Part shown: in pieces, positions 7,991 to 14,477 of the stretch | How positions within the stretch are numbered: position 1 is the first letter of the stretch | Layout: the number at the start of each line of letters is the position of its first letter | Assembly: GCA_027456085.1 (NCBI GenBank) | Contig: DAIDVO010000067.1 | Coordinates: 1 to 43,473, forward strand | Length of the DNA stretch: 43,473 nucleotides | Reading direction: 5' to 3' | Source: Steroidobacteraceae bacterium | GTDB lineage: Bacteria; Pseudomonadota; Gammaproteobacteria; Steroidobacterales; Steroidobacteraceae | Position numbers and translations under genes: made by a program | Notes under the pieces: generated by a model | Databases searched by the model: none | Seen by the model: only the letters and a program-made list of their open reading frames with translations | What the model was told of the DNA's origin: nothing

Positions 7991-10063
7991 ATGTTCACAG
8001 TCAAAATGCAATCCAAACCTCAAGCTAGGCAAATCGCGCGCTCGCCGCTCGTGCATCGAGCAACGACGATTCTGGTCGTGGACGACAGTGCCGCGGACCG
8101 CGAACTGCTGCGGGCCGCGCTCGAGGAGATGGGCCACGCGGCTGTCGCGACTGCCGACGCTCGGCAGGCGCTTGTCGAGGCCCGAAAGAGTCGGCCGGAC
8201 GTAATACTGTCGGGCGTCCAGCTTCCCGGGGACGACGGCTTCGAACTGTGCCGACAACTCCAAATCGACCCGGACTTGCGCCATGTGCCGGTCGTCTTCG
8301 TAACGGCGGAGTATCGCGGACTGCAATTCGAGGAATTTGCTCGGGACGTCGGAGCGTTCTGCGTACTGTCGAAGCCGGTCGCGCCCGAAACGCTGCGCGC
8401 GGCCGTCGAGGAGTCGCTTTCGGTCGGCTTCGTCGCCGAAGCGACTCAAAAGCTGCGGCGCCTGGACAATGAGAGCTTTCATCAGCGGCACGCCCAGATA
8501 GTCGGCTCGCAGCTCGAGAGAAAAGTGGCGGAGTTGCAGCTGCAGGTGGACCTCTATGACGCGTTATCCCAGACCAACCAGGCCGTAACGCGATGCACCA
8601 GCGGCAAGGAGCTTTTGCCGGCCATCTGCCGCATCCGGGTGACATCCAGGCGACTGCGCTTCGCGGCGGTCTTTGGAAGAGTTGGAGCGGATCGGAAGAT
8701 AAAAGTGGCGGCAAGGTACGGCGAGGATGCCGATTACCTGAATACGGCTTGCCTCGTACTCGATGGCGGCGACACATTGGGCGGCGACCCCGTCGGCGCG
8801 GCGCTGAGGTCGGGAGAACCTGTCGTCAACAACGAGTTCCTCAACGATCCGACCGCCGCGCCGTGGCACGAGGCTGCGCGAGCGGCGGGCATCTGCGCCG
8901 TAGCGGCCTATCCGTTCCGCGAAAACGGCGCCGTCGCCGGTGCCCTGCTGGTTTATGCGGAGGAATCCGGGATCTTCGGCACGGCGATACTTCCCACGCT
9001 GGATGAAATGACGACAGTCATATCATTTGCGCTCGACAGCTATTTGCGCGAGACCGCGCGCGATCGCGCGGAGCAGGACATGCGCAATGCGCTCCTCTAC
9101 AGCGAATTGTTGCTTGCGACGTCTCCGGTAGGAATTATCGCCTACAAGGCCACGGGCGCCGCGGTCTCCGCCAACGAAGCAGCCGCGGATATCATCGGCG
9201 GGTCGGTCGGGCAACTCAAGGCACAGAATTTCCATGAACTCGAATCGTGGAAGAAATCCGGATTGCTGACCATGGCGGAACACGCGTTGGCCACGAACAG
9301 CATGACCGCCGGCGAAGTTCATTTCGCTCCCACAACGTTCGGAATGGACCGGTGGATCCAAACTCGCCTCGTTCCCTTCACGCACCGTTCCGAGAAACAT
9401 TTGCTGGGACTATTGTTGGACGTCACCGCGATCAAACTGCACGAGGAGCAGATCAGGAACTACGCCACGCAAATCGAACGCACCTTCCAGCAAACCGTGG
9501 AAATGGTCATGACGTTGAACGACATGCGCGACCCGTACACTTCCGGTCACGAACGGCGCGTCGCGGATATCGCTGTTGCCATCGGTGCAAAACTCGGTCT
9601 CGACGGGCGCGAAACGGAAGGATTGCGGATTGCCGGCTTCCTGCACGACATCGGCAAGATCAGCATACCGGCTGAAATCCTCTCCAAGCCCAGCATGTTG
9701 AGCATCCATGAATACGCGCTGGTCAAGGAACACGCTCAGGCGGGTTTCGACATCTTGAAAAACGTGGATTTTCCCTGGCCGGTGGCGCAAGTAGCGCTGC
9801 AGCACCACGAGCGCATCGACGGCAGCGGTTACCCCAACGGTCTGAAAGGCGACGCAATCATGCTGGGAGCGCGCATCATCGCGGTAGCGGACGTAATCGA
9901 AGCAATGGCCACGCACCGTCCATACCGCCCGGCCCTTGGCATTGACAAAGCCCTCGCAGAGATCGAGCGCGGGCGCGGCAGCGCGTACGACTCGGCTGTT
10001 GCCGACGCATGCCTGAAGTTGTTTCGCGAGAAAGCCTTTCGAATGCCCGGAACAAATCCATAA
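7991..10063 (+). CDS. REC-GAF-PAS-HD-GYP c-di-GMP phosphodiesterase-like regulator
   Basis: The track ORF starts at 7691 inside the efflux gene. I choose ATG 7991 (690 residues; ATG 8006 is an alternative) because homologous sequence begins at TTILVVDDSAADREL. Domains in order: receiver (about 25-145), GAF (about 170-340), PAS (about 365-480) and HD-GYP (about 500-685). The HD-GYP half has the full set of metal and active-site motifs: GHERRVADIA, HDIGKISIP, KEHAQAGFDIL and HHERIDGSGYP, so hydrolysis of c-di-GMP is likely. The receiver keeps the acidic DD pair, the Thr (FVTAEY) and the Lys (LSKPV), but the phospho-acceptor position reads LSGVQLP, with Gly where Asp is expected. It may therefore be a pseudo-receiver that signals without phosphorylation. 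No partner kinase lies next to it. Confidence 0.92.
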   Translation: MFTVKMQSKPQARQIARSPLVHRATTILVVDDSAADRELLRAALEEMGHAAVATADARQALVEARKSRPDVILSGVQLPGDDGFELCRQLQIDPDLRHVPVVFVTAEYRGLQFEEFARDVGAFCVLSKPVAPETLRAAVEESLSVGFVAEATQKLRRLDNESFHQRHAQIVGSQLERKVAELQLQVDLYDALSQTNQAVTRCTSGKELLPAICRIRVTSRRLRFAAVFGRVGADRKIKVAARYGEDADYLNTACLVLDGGDTLGGDPVGAALRSGEPVVNNEFLNDPTAAPWHEAARAAGICAVAAYPFRENGAVAGALLVYAEESGIFGTAILPTLDEMTTVISFALDSYLRETARDRAEQDMRNALLYSELLLATSPVGIIAYKATGAAVSANEAAADIIGGSVGQLKAQNFHELESWKKSGLLTMAEHALATNSMTAGEVHFAPTTFGMDRWIQTRLVPFTHRSEKHLLGLLLDVTAIKLHEEQIRNYATQIERTFQQTVEMVMTLNDMRDPYTSGHERRVADIAVAIGAKLGLDGRETEGLRIAGFLHDIGKISIPAEILSKPSMLSIHEYALVKEHAQAGFDILKNVDFPWPVAQVALQHHERIDGSGYPNGLKGDAIMLGARIIAVADVIEAMATHRPYRPALGIDKALAEIERGRGSAYDSAVADACLKLFREKAFRMPGTNP

Positions 10064-10144
10064 GGTGTTGATTCGGCCCTTTCATGGGCAATTGATTCCG
10101 CGAACATTCGCGTTTCGATGTTGCAGCTGCGACCGCAGGAAATC

Positions 10145-11131
10145 TCAAGCTACATCGATTCGCAGCTGCCGCCGCAGGGCGGTAATCGCGGCATCGGAGA
10201 GCGGCGTCTCGTTGAGCCGCGCGGCATAAATCGCCGCGCCGGCATCCGGCGGCAACACCGGCGCGGCGAATTCGTACTGCCTTGAGCCGTTCATCAGAAT
10301 CTCTTTCAACGGAGCCAACAACAAGGCTTCGAATTTGAACATTCCGCCGGAATACGACACGGTGATTGACTCGTCCTGCCGCACCTCGAGCCGATCGTGC
10401 ACGGCATCGACGATCGCGGCGAGTTCCCGCACGGCCGCGGCGAAGATGTTGCGCGCGCTCCGATCTCCCCGCTCCGCCGCCTCGGCGATCAGCGGCGCGA
10501 ATTGCGCGATGCGGCTGCGCTCAGCCTGCCCGGCGCCGTATACGGCACCGCAAATATCGAGGTCCTCGCCGAGACCGAAATGCACGCGCATCAACTCGTA
10601 CATCGGGCCCCTTGCGTCCCGTCCGTCACTCATGCGGGCGAACGCATGCAGACCCTCCCGCACAATCCAATAAGCGGACCCTTCGTCGCTGAACAATTCT
10701 CCCCATCCGCCGGCCCGCGCGGATCGACCGGAGTACTCCCCGTAGCCGATCGATCCCGTGCCGGCCACGATGTTGATGCCGTCCTTTCCCGCAAGTGCGC
10801 CCGACCAACCGCATACGACATCGTTACCGCAGCGAAAGCGCCCCCCGCGTAACTGCGTACCCGGCGCAGCGTCGAGATGGCCGCGCATGCGGCTGTCCTC
10901 GCCATAGGCCGGCAACCCGAAAAAGGCAAAATCCACCGACCCGGCGGAGACGGCAGCGAGCCGCAGTGCCGTCTCGATACCGCGAACCAACATCGCGCGC
11001 AAGGCATCCATGCCGGTCTCGAGGTAATACGCGCACCCTTCACGATGGCGCGCGAGGACGTTGCCGGCGGCGTCGATCACCAAGAAATCGGTCTTGGTGC
11101 CGCCGCCATCGACGCCGAGAAACGTACCCAT
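10145..11131 (-). CDS. agaK: BadF/BadG-type amino-sugar kinase (probable GalNAc kinase)
   Basis: An ASKHA-fold kinase of the BadF/BadG/BcrA/BcrD family, which includes eukaryotic N-acetylglucosamine kinase. The track ORF begins at 11275, but the fold starts at MGTFLGVDGGGTKTDF, giving ATG 11131 and 328 residues. That ATG shares one base with the TGA of the upstream gene (TGATG), which settles the start. The phosphate-1 motif GVDGGGTKTDF and phosphate-2 motif GTGSIGYG are both present. It is the last gene of the minus-strand operon. Given the AgaS- and AgaZ-like neighbours, the likely reaction is phosphorylation of imported GalNAc or galactosamine at C6. That specificity, and hence the symbol, is inferred from context; a glucosamine or GlcNAc kinase activity is not excluded. 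Confidence 0.82.
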   Translation of the reverse strand: MGTFLGVDGGGTKTDFLVIDAAGNVLARHREGCAYYLETGMDALRAMLVRGIETALRLAAVSAGSVDFAFFGLPAYGEDSRMRGHLDAAPGTQLRGGRFRCGNDVVCGWSGALAGKDGINIVAGTGSIGYGEYSGRSARAGGWGELFSDEGSAYWIVREGLHAFARMSDGRDARGPMYELMRVHFGLGEDLDICGAVYGAGQAERSRIAQFAPLIAEAAERGDRSARNIFAAAVRELAAIVDAVHDRLEVRQDESITVSYSGGMFKFEALLLAPLKEILMNGSRQYEFAAPVLPPDAGAAIYAARLNETPLSDAAITALRRQLRIDVA

Positions 11132-12288
11132 CAACGCGCGCTCCACGCGTGAATCGTCACGCCGTGCACAACGCGGCTCACGGTACCCGCCGCGTTCGGC
11201 GAGTCCGGGCGGATCCCGAGCGTCCGTGATCGTGAGAACGCGAGCGTTTGTGCGAACAGGACGTATGGAAAGCACAACTCCAATTCCGTCGCTTCCGTGG
11301 CGGTCGGCAGCGGCACCAGGTCGGAGCCATAGTCGACCGAATCGACCGCCGCGCTCAAAGCGACGACTTGTGCGGCGACGCCGTCCGCGCGCAATTCCCG
11401 AAGGAGATCCTGTTCGTACGCCCGCCTATATGCGTCACGGGATAGAAACACCACGACGAGGGTACGCCCATTGATGATCGTCTTTGGACCATGCCGGAAG
11501 CCGAGCGGCGAGTCGGCGACGGCGACGACTTTCCCGTCCGTCAATTCGAGCATCTTGAGCGCCGACTCGCGTGCCAATCCTTGGAGTTCGGCGGCGCCGA
11601 GATATACGACACGGTCGATTCGCTCACCGGCGAGAAGGCGGGCCCTCTGCAGCGTCAGCCGAAGCGAATCCGCCGCATCCCGTTCAATGACATGCCCGTC
11701 GCCCGGCAATACCACCCCAAACGCCAATCCCGCGGCGAGCAACATGGACGAGAAGCTCGAAGTCATCGCGAAGCTGCGGTCATTCGCGCGCTCCGGCAAC
11801 AATTGGCGGTGCGCGCGCGGGAGCGACGCCGTGCGCGCCGCAAGCGCGCCGTCCGCGTTGCAGGTAAACACGAGGTGATGACAGTCGCCGCTAATCCGCT
11901 CTGCGAGTTCGACCGCGGCCACACTCTCGGGGCTGTTTCCCGAGCGCGCGAACGAGACGAGCAACATGGGCTCGTCCCGTGCCAAATAGGCGTCGGGCGC
12001 GGACACCAAATCGGTAGTCGCGACGGAATCGGCTCGCAAGTGGAGTTTGCGCCGAATCGTCGGCGCAAGGCAGTCGCCAACAAAGGCCGACGTTCCCGCG
12101 CCTGTCAAGACGATGCGCAGGCCTCGCCGTGATATCAGCGGTCGAAGAAATTCCTGCAGGCGCAAACCGTCGACGCAGAACCTGTCATGCATTTCGCCCC
12201 ACAGAGAAGGTTGCTGCGCAATTTCGCGCGCGGTCCAATACGCACCCGCTGCATGCAGTTCCTCCTCCGCATACCCTATGTAATCCAT
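11131..12288 (-). CDS. agaS: SIS-domain sugar isomerase/deaminase, AgaS-like
   Basis: A 385-residue protein with two SIS (sugar isomerase) domains, resembling AgaS, the galactosamine-6-phosphate deaminase/isomerase that yields tagatose 6-phosphate and ammonia. Recognisable SIS segments are VLTGAGTSAFVGD in the first phosphosugar site and LLVSFARSGNSPESVAA in the same domain. The second domain has RVVYLGAAELQGLARESALKMLEL followed by GFRHGPKT, where the His and Lys are typical of aldose-ketose isomerisation. The enzyme is cytoplasmic. It follows the AgaZ-like gene by 2 bases and overlaps the kinase gene by one base, so all three are surely co-translated. Galactosamine rather than glucosamine specificity rests on its pairing with a tagatose-pathway protein. 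Confidence 0.86.
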   Translation of the reverse strand: MDYIGYAEEELHAAGAYWTAREIAQQPSLWGEMHDRFCVDGLRLQEFLRPLISRRGLRIVLTGAGTSAFVGDCLAPTIRRKLHLRADSVATTDLVSAPDAYLARDEPMLLVSFARSGNSPESVAAVELAERISGDCHHLVFTCNADGALAARTASLPRAHRQLLPERANDRSFAMTSSFSSMLLAAGLAFGVVLPGDGHVIERDAADSLRLTLQRARLLAGERIDRVVYLGAAELQGLARESALKMLELTDGKVVAVADSPLGFRHGPKTIINGRTLVVVFLSRDAYRRAYEQDLLRELRADGVAAQVVALSAAVDSVDYGSDLVPLPTATEATELELCFPYVLFAQTLAFSRSRTLGIRPDSPNAAGTVSRVVHGVTIHAWSAR

Positions 12289-12290
12289 CG

Positions 12291-13559
12291 TCAGACCCCG
12301 CAGGCCGCTGTGTAATGATGTAGAAGCCGCCGGATCGAATGCAGGATCATTGCGCGAGGGCGCTTTTCGAGTTCGCCGGCGCGCACCGCCTCGTACTGCG
12401 CAGGCAGGTACTGACTCACCAGCGTCATCGGTATGTCTATGCGTTCGAGCGCCCGCATCAATTCATCGGTCGTGCGTAGCACGGACGGCGCATTCCAGTA
12501 ATAGCGGATGCGGTCACTCAAACTGTACTGCAAGTCGAGAGTCTCCCGGTTCGGATCTGCATAATATGCGCGCCAATGACGAGGATCCGCGCGCATGACG
12601 TTCAGTACCGATTGCTTCAGTGGCGGCTCCGGCGGAAGGGACAATTCTCGCGCAATATCGGAAAGCGCCCAGAGCGCCTCTCGCAGCGCGAACGTCAATG
12701 CGGGCCCGACTTTGAGGATCGCAAAATGATCTCTAACGAGGCGACGCAGAGCCGCCGGCGTCTGATAATCGGTCGAGTGTGCCTCGTACACCAGGGCTTG
12801 CTCGCGCTCGATCCGGACCGATAACGCGCGCGCCCTCTCCGGCATGTAGTCGACGACCTTGTAATGATCGAACTCCACGCCCGGTTGAACGACGAGCGCC
12901 ACGACCCGCGGCCAGACGCTGTCCAATCCGCGCACCGCGAACGCCGCGCGGTGTGCATCGAGTGTTTCGTCGACGGCGGCCGGAGTCGTGACTTGCAGCG
13001 CACCGAGCGCCTCTGTCGCACCACCGGGGGTCGGCACTTCGGTCCCGATCACGTAGACGGGTGCTGCGCCGCCGGCGACGCCCCATGCGCGCTCCGCGGC
13101 CAGGCACAAATCCGCCGCGCGGTTCGCGATGACCTGCGTGGATAACACCGCGGGATCGTCGGCGCAGGACATCGAGCAATCCAGGTGCAACTTGCGAAAG
13201 CCAGCCGCGACGTATTCGTCCACCAGGACCGCGGAGCGCGCCATCGCGTCGGCGGTACCCAGGCCGCGCCAACAAGTCGGGCCAAGATGATCGCCCCCCA
13301 ACAGTATCCGCTCGGGCGAAATACCGGCGCGTTCCGCAAGGTCGTCCAAGAAGCGTCGGAACAGCGCGGGCGTCATGCCGGTGTAGCCGCCGAATTGATT
13401 GACTTGGTTGGCGGTGGCCTCGATCAAAGCATGCGCGCCATTTGGCCCGGCAACCTGCAACGCGGCTTCCAGCACCAGAGGATGCGACGAGCAAACCGAC
13501 GGGATGCCGACACACGCCCCCGCCTTGTGCTCGCGCAACAATGTTTGCAGCGCATTCAT
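12291..13559 (-). CDS. agaZ: GatZ/KbaZ/AgaZ family tagatose-pathway protein
   Basis: A 422-residue member of the GatZ/KbaZ family, with motifs GIPSVCSSHPLVLEAAL, EATANQVNQFGGYTGM, LGGDHLGPTCWRG and HLDCSMSCADDP. In enterobacteria these proteins are the non-catalytic partner of tagatose-1,6-bisphosphate aldolase. In Shewanella an AgaZ member has been assigned as a tagatose-6-phosphate kinase. No catalytic class II aldolase (KbaY/AgaY) is encoded in the window, so either the partner is elsewhere or this protein does the kinase step and an unlinked aldolase finishes the pathway. It lies 2 bases upstream of agaS and 27 bases downstream of the DMT permease gene. The 802-residue minus-strand ORF overlapping it is a shadow in another frame. 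Confidence 0.87.
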   Translation of the reverse strand: MNALQTLLREHKAGACVGIPSVCSSHPLVLEAALQVAGPNGAHALIEATANQVNQFGGYTGMTPALFRRFLDDLAERAGISPERILLGGDHLGPTCWRGLGTADAMARSAVLVDEYVAAGFRKLHLDCSMSCADDPAVLSTQVIANRAADLCLAAERAWGVAGGAAPVYVIGTEVPTPGGATEALGALQVTTPAAVDETLDAHRAAFAVRGLDSVWPRVVALVVQPGVEFDHYKVVDYMPERARALSVRIEREQALVYEAHSTDYQTPAALRRLVRDHFAILKVGPALTFALREALWALSDIARELSLPPEPPLKQSVLNVMRADPRHWRAYYADPNRETLDLQYSLSDRIRYYWNAPSVLRTTDELMRALERIDIPMTLVSQYLPAQYEAVRAGELEKRPRAMILHSIRRLLHHYTAACGV

Positions 13560-13586
13560 TGTGATTTCGGCTGTTTCGGCAATGGC

Positions 13587-14456
13587 TCACCCGGGTTGCA
13601 GCGACAGCAGCAACGCACCGGCGCGCGCAAGCACGGCGCCGACGAGCTTGAGGGCGCCGGGCAGCGTTCCGGATACCGTCAACGCGATCGCGGTAGTCAA
13701 AAACGGAGCGCCCGCGTTGACGAGTGGCGACACGACGATTGCCTTGCCGTACCGGAATGAATAGACGAGCAGCAATGCGCCGACCGCGTTCAACGTCTGC
13801 ACGCCGGCGGCCAACCAGGGCCCCGAGAGTCCGAGATAAATCGGGTGGGAGAAATCGGTCAGCCAGAAGGCCACCGGAATGAACATCAAGCCGGTGACCA
13901 TCATGTAAAAAAAGATGCTCTCCGCGCTCATTGTCGCGTTGGCAAGCTTGATGTAGTACGCCTGCAGGCCCCAGGCCAGCGTCACTCCGAGCGCGAGGTA
14001 GAACCACGCGCCATAGTGTTGCGCACCACCTTCGGCCGAGTAGTCGAACAGAGGCAGCGAAACCACCGCGAGCACAATCCCGGTCACGCCGAGCCGTCCG
14101 GTCCGCTCCCCGAGCAGCACCAACGACAACAGGATCGTCACCACCGGCGAGAGCGAGACGATCGGGAAGATGAGATAAGTCGGCCCGACCGTGACCGCAT
14201 GGAACAGCAGCATTTGCCCGCCCGCGCCGAGGAGGCCAACCGCCATGCCAAGTGCGATGGAGCGCCGGTCCTTGTTGAGCGGCGTGGCGGCGCGCCGCAT
14301 CACCCAGATGGCCGGGGCGATCATCGTCAACGCACACACCACGTACGTAAGCGTGTCCGGAAAGCCATGTTCGCTCGGGACGCCCGTAAACGCGCCCCAG
14401 ACGCCCCAGGCGAGCGTGGTGAGCAGCGCGTAACGCAACCAGTTCGATGCGGTCAT
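13587..14456 (-). CDS. DMT/EamA-type permease, candidate amino-sugar importer
   Basis: A 289-residue integral membrane protein of the drug/metabolite transporter superfamily with about ten hydrophobic helices, arranged as two EamA-like halves. Visible segments include LLTTLAWGVWGAFTGV at the N-terminus, PIVSLSPVVTILLSLVLLGE at the end of the first half, and SPLVNAGAPFLTTAIALTVSG at the end of the second. The TLAWGVWG start recalls the glucose/ribose-porter-like subgroup more than drug exporters. It sits in the sugar operon between the TonB receptor (21-base gap) and agaZ (27-base gap). Its most economical role is therefore uptake of the freed sugar across the inner membrane, where other known GalNAc clusters use PTS or MFS permeases. 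Direction and substrate are inferred. Confidence 0.83.
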   Translation of the reverse strand: MTASNWLRYALLTTLAWGVWGAFTGVPSEHGFPDTLTYVVCALTMIAPAIWVMRRAATPLNKDRRSIALGMAVGLLGAGGQMLLFHAVTVGPTYLIFPIVSLSPVVTILLSLVLLGERTGRLGVTGIVLAVVSLPLFDYSAEGGAQHYGAWFYLALGVTLAWGLQAYYIKLANATMSAESIFFYMMVTGLMFIPVAFWLTDFSHPIYLGLSGPWLAAGVQTLNAVGALLLVYSFRYGKAIVVSPLVNAGAPFLTTAIALTVSGTLPGALKLVGAVLARAGALLLSLQPG

Positions 14457-14477
14457 CGCGGTGTCTCTGCGCTCCTT

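Noticed and set aside
10064-10144. Possible terminator between the convergent HD-GYP and kinase genes
   Set aside because: Only 4-5 bp stems (GCCC/GGGC, CGCGA/TCGCG) without a T-run can be drawn.
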